Below, piece by piece: positions 24,952 to 32,024 of a DNA stretch of 32,024 nt. The translations under genes and the position numbers were made by a program. The notes under the pieces are model-generated. The model saw only the letters and a list, made by a program, of their open reading frames with translations, ran no database searches and was not told where the DNA came from. Each line of letters starts with the position of its first letter. Position 1 is the stretch's first letter. Source of the DNA: Thiogranum sp. (GTDB lineage Bacteria; Pseudomonadota; Gammaproteobacteria; DSM-19610); NCBI GenBank assembly GCA_030148775.1, contig JASBST010000024.1, positions 1 through 32,024 on the forward strand. The letters are read 5' to 3'.

Positions 24952-25956
24952 ATGGCCACACGATCGTTGGGCGCCGCCATTGTCGCTTTCGCCGGTGTCG
25001 GGGCCAGGCGCAGCGGGCATCTGGAGAAATGGGTGTCGGGCGCGGGCGGATTTTTCGGTATCCTCGGTATTGTACTGGTCAGTCAGGCCACCCTGGGGCT
25101 CGGCGCCAGCACCGGCCTGGTGGCTTCAATGGGTGCATCGGCGGTGCTGCTGTTTGCCGTTCCCCATGGCCCGTTGTCACAGCCCTGGGCGGTGTTCGGC
25201 GGTCATATGATTTCCGCCTTCATCGGCATTACCTGCGTCAAACTGATTCCGCAATCGCTGTTATGCGACGCGGTGGCCGTGGGCGCCGCGATCGGCGCCA
25301 TGTACTACTTGCGCTGTACCCATCCGCCGGGTGGGGCCACGGCATTGACCGCCGCGGCGGGCGGCGACGCGCTGCATTCACTGGGTTATCAGTATCTGCT
25401 CACGCCGGTGCTGCTCAATGTGCTGATTATTCTTCTGGTGGCCGTCCTGTTCAACTACCCCTTTCGCTGGCGTCGCTATCCCGCGGCGTGGGCGCACGAT
25501 ACTTCACCCCCCGATCAGCGGACGGAAACCGAGCTCTATTCCCGCGAGGAGTTAACCCGGGCGATTCTGGCCGCGAATCCTTCACTGTCGCACAAACACA
25601 GCGACGTGCATGAAATATGTCAACTCGCCCGCACGGACCGGCGCGACATCCCCATCGCCGCGCACGACATCAGGCTCCACGCCTACTACTGCAACGGCGA
25701 GTTCGGCGCCCCCTGGCAGGTGAGACAAGTCATCGCCGACACGGCGAGCGGTGCGACGCCTGGCGAAGGCAACCTGACTTACCGCGTCGTGGCGGGCCAA
25801 GACCAGCGCGCCGTGGGCACGAGCAGCCGCGGGGAATTCGCCGAGTGGGCGCGCTACGAGGTGACCCCGAATGAAAATTCCTGGCGGCGGGTCGAGTCTT
25901 GCGGCGACGGCGACGCCCGCGTTCCGCCCCTGGATACAAAGCGGAGAGCCTCATGA
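24952..25956 (+). CDS. HPP family integral membrane protein with extra C-terminal domain
   Basis: Residues about 30-170 form the HPP membrane domain, with GASAVLLFAVPHGPLSQPW at 61-79, the name-giving HPPGGATAL at 124-132 and about five membrane helices. Plant and cyanobacterial members are linked to nitrite transport, but bacterial roles vary. Residues 181-334 are a soluble extension not resembling the CBS pair often fused to HPP proteins. Here the CBS protein is the next gene, overlapping as ATGA. The N-terminus is uncertain: AGGAGA at 24817-24822 serves a TTG at 24829 in the same frame that ends at TAA 24943, just before ATG 24952. A ribosome site for 24952 itself is not obvious. Confidence 0.8.
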   Translation: MATRSLGAAIVAFAGVGARRSGHLEKWVSGAGGFFGILGIVLVSQATLGLGASTGLVASMGASAVLLFAVPHGPLSQPWAVFGGHMISAFIGITCVKLIPQSLLCDAVAVGAAIGAMYYLRCTHPPGGATALTAAAGGDALHSLGYQYLLTPVLLNVLIILLVAVLFNYPFRWRRYPAAWAHDTSPPDQRTETELYSREELTRAILAANPSLSHKHSDVHEICQLARTDRRDIPIAAHDIRLHAYYCNGEFGAPWQVRQVIADTASGATPGEGNLTYRVVAGQDQRAVGTSSRGEFAEWARYEVTPNENSWRRVESCGDGDARVPPLDTKRRAS

Positions 25957-26579
25957 CCGATTCAAGCCCGAAGCGTCCGCAGAGAGCGGATTTCGAGCAG
26001 GCGCTGCGCAGCATGGACACCTATATCGACATCACGGTGGACGATCTGATGGCGCTCAACCGGCGCGCGGAGCAGATCGCCGCGCGCCAGGAAACCGAAA
26101 ACATCAGCGTGAGCCGGATCATGAGTCAGCCGGTACAAAGCGTCCTGCCGACGACGCCCCTGCATGAAGCCGCGCACCTGATGGTGGCCGAGCGTATCAG
26201 CGGACTGCCGGTGATCGACGCCAGCGGTCAACTGCAGGGCATCATTACCGAAGCCGATTTTCTGCGCGCGCTGGGTATTCCCAGTGCCCAGCCGAATCAC
26301 AACCTGTGGCAGACGCTCGAATCCCTGTTCACGCATCTACGCCATCACGGTGAGCTGGAAGCGCCCAACGACCCCGTATCGACCCATATGGCAACCCAGA
26401 TCATCTGTGTCGGCCCGCAGGCCGATCTGCACGACGTGCTCGAGGCCATGCGCCACCACCGCGTCAAGCGCCTGCTGGTCTGCGACGCGCAGAAAAAGGT
26501 GCAGGGAATCGTCACGCGCTCCGACCTGGTGAGGATTTTCTTTGACTGCTACACCAGGCCCGGACGGAAAGGGCGTTAA
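25953..26579 (+). CDS. Tandem CBS-domain protein paired with the HPP protein
   Basis: The 208-residue soluble protein has an N-terminal helical segment (FEQALRSMDTYIDITVDDLMALNRRAEQI) and two CBS domains. The first is at about 50-110 (VSRIMSQPVQSVLPTTPLHEAAHLMVAERISGLPVID), the second at about 145-200 (VSTHMATQIICVGPQADLHDVLEAMRHHRVKRLLV). CBS pairs bind adenosyl ligands such as AMP, ATP or SAM and gate enzymes or transporters. ATG 25953 overlaps the HPP stop, so it is probably translated with it and regulates that membrane protein. Confidence 0.92.
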   Translation: MTDSSPKRPQRADFEQALRSMDTYIDITVDDLMALNRRAEQIAARQETENISVSRIMSQPVQSVLPTTPLHEAAHLMVAERISGLPVIDASGQLQGIITEADFLRALGIPSAQPNHNLWQTLESLFTHLRHHGELEAPNDPVSTHMATQIICVGPQADLHDVLEAMRHHRVKRLLVCDAQKKVQGIVTRSDLVRIFFDCYTRPGRKGR

Positions 26580-26761
26580 AAGCTCCCTTTTGGCACAAGC
26601 CGCCCCCTCTGTTCGGCCGTTTCGCGCTTCAACCCGCGGCAGCCGGCGTCCCGAACACCGCCAACAAGCCGACGCTGAGAATCCCGGCCGCGGGCATCAC
26701 CCCCCAAAGGTTTACATTTCGACTATAATCGCGCTGGCCACCGAGACCACAGGGAAATGTG

Positions 26762-27049
26762 ATGCCAGCCGCCGAGTTGCCCGCCAACGAAAAAGAACGC
26801 CTGCACGCCCTGCGTGCCTATCGCCTCCTCGACACCGAATCCGAAAACGCCTTCAACGAACTCGCCGAACTCGCCGCAGAGATTTGCGAAGCCCCCATCG
26901 CCCTGATCAGCCTGGTGGACGATTCGCGCCAGTGGTTCAAGGCACGCGTCGGCATGAGCGCGCAGGAGACGGCGCGCAGTGTTTCCTTTTGCGCCCACGC
27001 GATTCTGCAGGACAATCTGTTTCTGGTAGCTGATGCCCGCGACGACTAG
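26762..27049 (+). pseudogene. N-terminal GAF fragment of an amber-interrupted histidine kinase
   Basis: The 95-residue fragment begins MPAAELPANEKERLHALRAYRLLDT and continues as a GAF sensory domain (FNELAELAAEICEAPIALISLVDDSRQWFKARVG, then SFCAHAILQDN). It stops at TAG 27047-27049. The very next codons, in the same frame, read RFAYNPLVTGPPHIRFYAGAPL, the exact continuation of this GAF type (family text ...RFADNPLVTGPPHIRFYAGAPL). One sense codon has therefore become amber. TATAAT at 26724-26729 and AGGGA at 26751-26755 serve as promoter and ribosome-site candidates. Confidence 0.85.
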
Positions 27050-27070
27050 CGCTTCGCCTACAATCCGCTG

Positions 27071-27934
27071 GTGACCGGTCCGCCGCACATTCGCTTTTAC
27101 GCCGGCGCGCCGCTGCATACCGAAGAGGGTTTCGGTCTGGGCACCTTGTGCGTCCTCGATGACCAGCCGCGGCAACTGACGGAGTTTCAAAGCAAAGCCC
27201 TGCAGATTTTGCGTCGTCACGTACTGACGCTGATGGATCTGCGCCGACGCAATCGGGAGCTGAAAGGGCTGAACCGGGAACTCGACGCCTTCACCAGCGC
27301 GGTCTCGCACGATCTGTCGGCCCCGGTGCGCCGGATTCTCGGCTATTGCAACCTGTTGCAAGAGAACCAGCGGAACAAGCAGGACGAGGAAACCGACAAG
27401 CTGCTGGACCGGATCGAGGTGTCCGGGCGAAAGATGAAGCTGCTAATCGACAGCCTGCTGTCGTTGTCGAAACTGGCGGTACGCGACATCAACATACGCA
27501 AGGTCGATCTCAGTCAGCTGAGCCGGGAGATACTCTCGGAGCTGCACGCCCTGACCCCGGACCATGCGGTCGAGATCAAAGTGGCCGACGGCATCACTGT
27601 CTACGCCGACGAAGGTATGATGCACAGCATGCTGGAAAACCTTCTTGGCAACGCCTGGAAGTTTTCCTCGGGACATCCCCACCCCGTCATCGAGGTCGGC
27701 GTTTGCGGCAACCAGGGCGAGCGGATCATCTATGTGCGTGACAATGGCGTGGGTTTCGACATGGCCTATCGGGACCGCCTGTTCACGCCCTTCCACCGGC
27801 TGCATACCGAAAGCGAATTTCCCGGCATCGGCATCGGTCTGGCGACGGTGCAGCGCGTTATCCGCCGCCACGAAGGCGAAATCTGGGTGGACGCGGCGCC
27901 GGGGAAAGGCGCCACCTTCTACTTCACGCTGTAG
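27071..27934 (+). CDS. Histidine kinase C-terminal part (rest of GAF, HisKA, HATPase), downstream of an amber codon
   Basis: From GTG 27071 the 287 residues comprise the last GAF strands (RFYAGAPLHTEEGFGLGTLCVLD), a HisKA domain with phosphoacceptor His in FTSAVSHDLSAPVRRILGY (residue 80 here, 183 in the full frame), and an intact HATPase: N-box NLLGNAWKF, G1 DNGVGFD, G2 GIGIGLATV. All catalytic elements are sound, so the kinase core is under no visible decay. If translation does not restart at 27071 or read through the amber codon, the core is lost. The full frame 26762-27934 would be 390 residues. No response regulator is adjacent. Confidence 0.85.
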   Translation: MTGPPHIRFYAGAPLHTEEGFGLGTLCVLDDQPRQLTEFQSKALQILRRHVLTLMDLRRRNRELKGLNRELDAFTSAVSHDLSAPVRRILGYCNLLQENQRNKQDEETDKLLDRIEVSGRKMKLLIDSLLSLSKLAVRDINIRKVDLSQLSREILSELHALTPDHAVEIKVADGITVYADEGMMHSMLENLLGNAWKFSSGHPHPVIEVGVCGNQGERIIYVRDNGVGFDMAYRDRLFTPFHRLHTESEFPGIGIGLATVQRVIRRHEGEIWVDAAPGKGATFYFTL

Positions 27935-28042
27935 CGGCTGCCGCCGGGCAACGGGGCGACGCGCTTAACCCGTTGCGCCGGGAGACAGGGTTCGTTCCGG
28001 TACCAGTCGGGACCAGGTCAGCGGCGCACCGACCCGGCCGCT

Positions 28043-29239
28043 TCACCGGGAACCGGCCGCCGGCAGAAGGAACTTGATCGCCGCGCCGCCGGTCGCGCCG
28101 TTTTCCGCCCAGATCTGCCCCTTGTGCGCCTGGATGATGCCGCGACAGATCGCCAGGCCGAGGCCGCTGCTGGCCTCGCCCTCCGTCGGCCGCGTCGAGC
28201 CCCGGGTAAAGGGCTGGAAAATCTGTTCCAGCTCCGCCGCCGCGATACCGGGTCCCTCGTCCGCAACTTCCACTTGCAACACGTTGCCGGCGCCGCTGAG
28301 CGTGATCCGTACGCGGCTCCCCCGGGGCGAGAATTTCAGCGCGTTCGCCAACAGATTGTCCATGACCTGCTGCACCCGCACCAGGTCGCACGACGCCGTC
28401 GCGGCGTCCACCGCACGATGGAAATCGATACGGATGTCCTTGGCACCGGCGAGCGGTGCGATCGAATCGATACGCTCCCGAATCAGCTCGGCGAGGTCGA
28501 TGGACTGAAGTTGCAAACGCGACGGTTGCGGCGTGGCACGGGACACTTCGAGAATGTTATTCAGCAGCCGGCCCATATTATGGGCTGTCTGAAGTATCTT
28601 CTCCAACAGCCCCAGTTCTTCGGCAGTCAGCTTGTCGCGGCACTGACGCGACAAGCCCGATGCCAGCAACGTAATGATGTGCAGAGGGTTGCGCAGATCG
28701 TGCGCCGCCATATCGAGCAGCCGGTCCTTCTCGGCGTCCAGCCGTTGCAGCTTGGCGCTCTGACTGGCCGCCTCACGCTGCAGGCGGGCGAAGTCGTTGT
28801 ACATCCGCATGAAGTCTTCGTAGATATCGGCTTCGTAGGAACTGTTGGCCGCCTGGTCGAACTTCGCCAGTAGGTCGAGGCACTGGCCGGAGCGCTCGGG
28901 CCGGTTCACCGCCAGTTCGCGACACAGCGCGCGCAGGGCGCTCGCCGACGTCGCCGCCAGGATCAGCGTCTCGACGTCCGCCCGATAGCCGGCCACACTC
29001 AGTGTATGCGGTGCACCCGCGACGGTGAAACACAGCTCCCAGTTCACTGTAGCGGCGCCGTCATTCAACTGCGCCAGAAACTGCAGGCCCTTGGCATGGC
29101 TGGACTCGTCCAGCAGGCGAATGAACGCCGGATGAGCCGACGCCTGGCCGGCGAGATCGAAATCGTCGCGCAACCAATCGCGCAGCACGCCGTCACCGCC
29201 GCACACGAGCGCCAACCCCCGGGCCGGAGCGTCGTTCAC
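28043..29239 (-). CDS. Histidine kinase of the B12-sensor operon
   Basis: The 398-residue protein has a PAS-like N-terminal region (about 15-125) and a coiled coil (about 160-185, RLQREAASQSAKLQRLDAEKDRLLDM). HisKA follows with AAHDLRNPLHIITLLASGL, then HATPase with N-box NLLANALKFS, G1 DEGPGIA and G2 SSGLGLAI. There is no membrane helix, so it is a cytoplasmic kinase. GTG 29239 overlaps the stop of the B12-binding gene (GTGA), which argues that the two proteins are made together and interact. A longer open frame to 30169 is only a shadow of that gene. No response regulator is next to it. Confidence 0.88.
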   Translation of the reverse strand: MNDAPARGLALVCGGDGVLRDWLRDDFDLAGQASAHPAFIRLLDESSHAKGLQFLAQLNDGAATVNWELCFTVAGAPHTLSVAGYRADVETLILAATSASALRALCRELAVNRPERSGQCLDLLAKFDQAANSSYEADIYEDFMRMYNDFARLQREAASQSAKLQRLDAEKDRLLDMAAHDLRNPLHIITLLASGLSRQCRDKLTAEELGLLEKILQTAHNMGRLLNNILEVSRATPQPSRLQLQSIDLAELIRERIDSIAPLAGAKDIRIDFHRAVDAATASCDLVRVQQVMDNLLANALKFSPRGSRVRITLSGAGNVLQVEVADEGPGIAAAELEQIFQPFTRGSTRPTEGEASSGLGLAICRGIIQAHKGQIWAENGATGGAAIKFLLPAAGSR

Positions 29240-30309
29240 GAACCGGACTCGACCAGATGGTTGCACAACTCGAGGGCCGAGCGGGCATCCTGCGCGTGGC
29301 CATCGACCGAGAAATGCCGCCACAGGTCCGCCTGGGCATTGAACGGATAACCGCCAACGACGATTTTTATCCGCGGCAAGGCGCTCTCGGCGCGTATCTG
29401 ATTGACAATATGACGGGTGACCGCCAGATGGGTAGTCAAGGTCACCGACAGACAAAGCACGTCGGCGTTGGTCGCCTCGAGCAGCCTGAGCAGATCCCGG
29501 GTCGGCACATTGGCACCGAGAAAATGGCTGTCCCAGCCCGCCAGCTCGAAACAGTCGGCAACCATGCGCAGACCGATTTCGTGCAGCTCGTCGCCCACGC
29601 AGGCGGCCACCAGTGTGCGGCCGATTCGTTCGGTGGTGAATACCCGCGCCGACAACCGACCCATCAACAACTGGATCACCGCGGTGCAATAGTGTTCCTG
29701 CGCCACCGACAGTTGATTCATTTGCCACAGACGCCCGATCTCGCGTAACAGTGGCTGGAACAGTTGCAGATAAATATCCATGATATCGGCGCCGTCCCCG
29801 GCCACGGTCTCCACCAACTGGATGGCCTGTACGCGACGGCACGCCAGCAGATGATCCAGCAGCTCGCGCGCCAGCCCGTCCCAGCGGTTGTGCGCGAGAA
29901 TATGGCTTGCCGGCTGGTCGGGCAGCGATGGCAACCGATCGACGACCGCGTAAAGATAATCCGCGGCGAGTGCCGCATCGGAACTGTCCTGATGCTCCTG
30001 CAGAATTTCGGCGAGGATACCGAACTGGGCGCTCAGATCCTCGATCGGAATGTTCAGACCGGACAACAGCCCTTTGAGCCAGATCACATAATTGTTGAAC
30101 AGCGCCGGGTTGCGGCTGGACACCGCCTCGGCCAGATACAGGATATGATAGCGCGCGTCGGCTTCGCATCGACCACGGCCGTGCTGGCCGTAACGCCGCT
30201 CGAGTTCGGGGAACGCCTTGAACTGCCGCGCCACCGCCCGCGCCGCGATCTCATCGCCGGCGTGGGCGAAATCGCACGGCGAATAGACCGGCGACTCAGG
30301 AACAGACAT
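29236..30309 (-). CDS. Cobalamin-binding sensor protein with CarH-type W-x9-EH motif
   Basis: The 357-residue soluble protein carries a four-helix B12 cap and a Rossmann-like B12-binding domain in its C-terminal half. The cap motif W195-x9-E205-H206 is the signature that places the 5'-deoxyadenosyl group in CarH/LitR photoreceptors. The ligand-loop motif is E241-L-H243-E-I-G246, matching (D/E)xHxxG, where His coordinates cobalt. SVTLTTHL and IVVGGYPF are later core motifs. There is no MerR DNA-binding domain; the first 170 residues are helical. I infer a B12-based light or cobalamin sensor signalling through the overlapping kinase gene. Its start lies within the ABM gene's 3' end (14-base overlap). 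Confidence 0.88.
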   Translation of the reverse strand: MSVPESPVYSPCDFAHAGDEIAARAVARQFKAFPELERRYGQHGRGRCEADARYHILYLAEAVSSRNPALFNNYVIWLKGLLSGLNIPIEDLSAQFGILAEILQEHQDSSDAALAADYLYAVVDRLPSLPDQPASHILAHNRWDGLARELLDHLLACRRVQAIQLVETVAGDGADIMDIYLQLFQPLLREIGRLWQMNQLSVAQEHYCTAVIQLLMGRLSARVFTTERIGRTLVAACVGDELHEIGLRMVADCFELAGWDSHFLGANVPTRDLLRLLEATNADVLCLSVTLTTHLAVTRHIVNQIRAESALPRIKIVVGGYPFNAQADLWRHFSVDGHAQDARSALELCNHLVESGS

Positions 30310-30640
30310 GCGTGAAGTAACGGATTTGCGTACGGCCCTTAACCAGCTTCAGGCCTTTCGGTATACCCGCGTGCGACTCGCTGTAGGCGTGACTGCGGTG
30401 CCACTTGCGATAGCTGGCCTCATCATCCCAGTAAGTGATCAGCCAGAATTCGGCCGCGTCCTCCGCGGGTTGGACGACGTCCATGCGCACGAAGCCGTCT
30501 ACGTCATCCACCTGATGCGGACGATTCTGGAACGCGGCAAGCACTTCCGTTTGCATGCCATTGGCGACCGCAAAACAGCTGATAGCGACAAAGCCGTCGG
30601 CCGCTGCTTGGCGCTTTTCTGGTGCAGAGCTGTTTTCCAT
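30296..30640 (-). CDS. ABM-fold (antibiotic biosynthesis monooxygenase-like) protein
   Basis: The 114-residue ferredoxin-like protein has the ABM pattern: FVAISCFAVANGMQTEVLAAFQNRP, VDGFVRMDVV, and FWLITYWDDEASYRKWHRSHAY, the last being the family hallmark. Relatives include haem-degrading IsdG/HmoA-type and quinol monooxygenases. The W-x2-S-x-A-Y end resembles the haem-degrading subgroup but does not prove it. It leads the operon with the B12-binding protein and kinase, overlapping the former by 14 bases. ATG 30640 is preferred over the TTG at 30646. Confidence 0.85.
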   Translation of the reverse strand: MENSSAPEKRQAAADGFVAISCFAVANGMQTEVLAAFQNRPHQVDDVDGFVRMDVVQPAEDAAEFWLITYWDDEASYRKWHRSHAYSESHAGIPKGLKLVKGRTQIRYFTHVCS

Positions 30641-31038
30641 TGACAAACACCCACTTGCGAAGGGGGGAGGGGGCGGTCCCGTGAACTATACGTGGCTTTT
30701 CCCCGGGCATCCAGACGCGGCGACGACTGGCTCGGCGACACGACAGCCGCCACCGCTTGCACCTGGAGCGGCGCAAATCCTTCCGGCCACGACGTCTATG
30801 GTCTTGATTTGCCGGCTGCCGTGCGGCACGGCGCAGCTATTGCTATCACCGCGGCAAATCCAGATCCCATTGCCATGTAGGATCCCGCTTTCAGCGACGG
30901 ATTTGTCATCTGCCCAACCGCACCTATACTTCATTCCTCACCCGTTCGACTTGCACAGTGGGCGTACCACACCGGGCCGTTTCGGACATCCGCTGTGCCC
31001 AAGCAACCCCGTCACCGATGGGAGCCGACGAGCCTGCT
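30641..31038. other. Divergent intergenic region between the B12-sensor operon and the P450 remnant
   Basis: These 398 bases contain no supported gene; the open frames here have unnatural composition. The region must hold the promoter of the minus-strand operon. On the plus strand it holds a good sigma70-like element near its right end. Confidence 0.45.
30903..30930 (+). promoter_or_regulatory. Sigma70-like promoter driving the CYP152 remnant
   Basis: TTGTCA at 30903-30908 and TATACT at 30925-30930 are separated by 16 bases, each one mismatch from consensus. This is the best promoter match in the window, about 110 bases before ATG 31039. Confidence 0.5.
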
Positions 31039-31696
31039 ATGCGTTTGATCCCGAGAGAACCGTCACTCGACAACACCCTGGCGCTGCGACGCGATCCCTA
31101 TCGTTTCATCAGCAGCCGCTGCCAGCGGTTGGGCACGGCACACCGCCGCAGTGGAGGTCCTCAATCTGCTGCGGCCCACCGTCGCAGTCTCGGTCTATCT
31201 GACCTTCGCCGCGCTGGCACTGCACACCCATCCCGAAGGACGGCGGCGCATCGCCGCCAGAGAACCGGGCTACGTCGACCGCTTCGCGCAGGAAGTGCGC
31301 CGTTTCTATCCCTTCTTTCCTCTGGTAATGGCACAGGCCAGCACGGACTTCCTTTGGAACGACTATCCGTTTCCCGCCGGCAGAAAAGTGGCCCTGGACC
31401 TGTACGGCACCAATCATGACCCCCGGCTTTGGCCCCAACCGGAACGGTTCGACCCTGAGCGCTTCGACAGCCGCGCGCCCGGCCCGTTCGACTTGATCCC
31501 GCAGGGCGGCGGCGACACCAACGTCACCCACCGCTGCCCGGGCGAACCGGTGGCGCTCGCGCTGCTGCAAACCGGACTTGAATTTCTGGCCGCCCGGCTG
31601 CAATACGAGGTGCCTGAACAGGATCTGACCATCGACTACACCCGCCTTCCCGCGCTGCCGCGCAGCGGCTTCGTCATTCGGCAGGTGCGCTGTTGA
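31039..31696 (+). pseudogene. CYP152-type fatty-acid P450 peroxygenase with large internal deletion
   Basis: The N-terminal piece MRLIPREPSLDNTLALRRD (31039 to about 31140) matches the start of CYP152 enzymes such as OleT and BSbeta. It then jumps, with a frame change, to the C-terminal half: LLRPTVAVSVYL (acid-pairing Arg), EVRRFYPFFP (ExxR helix), LDLYGTNHDPRLW, IPQGGGD, and haem-ligand Cys in HRCPGE, ending GFVIRQVRC at 31696. By comparison with OleT, about 200 residues are missing, including the B-helix active-site His. The junction lies near 31138-31152. The product cannot form a working P450. The promoter is still intact and an IS3 element lies about 190 bases downstream. Confidence 0.85.
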
Positions 31697-31917
31697 GGCA
31701 GGTCAACGGGACAACATCGCGCATGACGACGTATCTCGCCGTCGGCCGTTATGCGGAAGGTTTTGTCGCAGTGAAGCCGGCCGCCGCGTCCAGCGTGTAC
31801 CGTGCCGCGCCTCGAATCAAGTTGCTTCTTCGTTGATTGCCGCGGAACCAAGGTCCACCTTTTCGGTGTCCAGCTTTTGCTGACTGTAGTGGCTCAGTGA
31901 TTTTGGCCACTTAATAA

Positions 31918-31936
31918 GGGGTGATACTATCACCCC
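31918..31936 (+). promoter_or_regulatory. Perfect palindrome in the IS leader
   Basis: GGGGTGATA-C-TATCACCCC is a 9-bp perfect dyad with a one-base centre, 22 bases before the OrfA start. It may be a transposase operator or an mRNA hairpin that limits translation from outside transcripts. Confidence 0.5.
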
Positions 31937-31957
31937 ATAAATTAAGTAGGTATTACT

Positions 31958-32024
31958 ATGAGTACACGAAAAAGACGATCCTTTACAGCAGAGTTTCGGC
32001 TTGAAGCCGCTCAGCTGGTTGTTG
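31958..32024 (+). CDS. IS3-family transposase OrfA, 5' fragment (runs off the window)
   Basis: The 22 visible residues start MSTRKRRSFTAEFRLEAAQL, the standard opening of IS3-group OrfA helix-turn-helix proteins, which bind the element ends and join with OrfB by frameshift to make the transposase. The AAGTAGG at 31943-31949 is the ribosome site. The rest lies outside the window. Confidence 0.85.
   Translation, partial: MSTRKRRSFTAEFRLEAAQLVV

Larger units (their letters stand above)
31885..32024 (+). mobile_element. Left end of an IS3-family insertion sequence (cut by window edge)
   Basis: A terminal-repeat-like sequence begins TGTAGTGGCTCAGTG near 31885 and is followed about 70 bases on by a transposase OrfA start. 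The exact left boundary could be a few bases earlier (TGAC at 31881). The right end is outside the window, so target duplication cannot be checked. Confidence 0.7.

Noticed and set aside
27948-27976. Inverted repeat GCAACGGG / CCCGTTGC between the convergent kinase genes
   Set aside because: The stem is only 8 bp with a 13-base loop and no T-run; too weak to call a terminator.
29240-30169. N-terminal extension of the histidine kinase to 708 residues
   Set aside because: The extra 310 residues are a frame-shifted shadow of the B12-binding gene; GTG 29239 with a GTGA overlap is the natural start.
30555-31202. 215-codon plus-strand frame between the ABM gene and the P450 remnant
   Set aside because: Pro/Ser/Arg-rich with no domain, overlaps the real genes at both ends and has no ribosome site.
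31636-31851. 71-codon minus-strand frame after the P450 remnant
   Set aside because: Low-complexity basic sequence antisense to the P450 C-terminus; no support.

Overview
The window looks like chromosome of a GC-rich gammaproteobacterium. Supporting markers are a FabA-FabB pair, an HrpA helicase of about 1300 residues, a YhcB/ZapG-type membrane protein, TypA/BipA, an IscU with E. coli-like numbering, a YajQ protein and a lysine-rich H1-like protein. Genus cannot be fixed from sequence reading alone. No rRNA, tRNA or CRISPR array was seen.

Layout. Positions 1-2520 carry an IscR-like regulator lacking the Fe-S cysteines, iscU, a RibD-C-type reductase and a zinc-ribbon Nudix hydrolase. 2538-5134 carry a PilZ protein, a D-2-hydroxyacid dehydrogenase, a small RRM protein and a YhcB-like protein. 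5195-9456 carry typA, a membrane-anchored thioredoxin-like protein, a small exported protein and a BrkB/YihY membrane protein. After an AT-rich gap come the H1-like protein, a response regulator with a degenerate GGDEF domain and a frameshifted hotdog-fold gene. Next are yajQ, fabA-fabB and, on the other strand, hrpA. 18530-19809 is a Tat-exported DsrE-like protein followed by two small c-type cytochromes.

19951-22890 is the most unusual locus. It is a tight run of a MerR-type regulator, a ParA ATPase fused to a glycogen-binding (CBM48/AMPK-beta-like) domain, a P-loop-less protein resembling the C-terminal part of FlhG/MinD, and an uncharacterised protein. I infer a possible ParA-type positioning system for a polyglucan cargo.

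23534-26579 carry a small unknown protein and a LysR regulator divergent from an HPP membrane protein-CBS protein pair. 26762-27934 is a GAF/histidine kinase split by a single in-frame amber codon. On the minus strand, 30640-28043 is an overlapping operon of an ABM-fold protein, a B12-binding protein with the CarH-type W-x9-EH signature, and a histidine kinase. This is a candidate cobalamin light- or redox-sensing two-component module. Facing it is a CYP152 fatty-acid peroxygenase remnant with a large internal deletion. The window ends inside an IS3-family element.

Three genes carry discrete lesions: a one-base frameshift near 11966, an amber codon at 27047, and the P450 deletion near 31145. 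Either the right part of the locus is decaying, or some of these are base-calling errors. Reads would decide.
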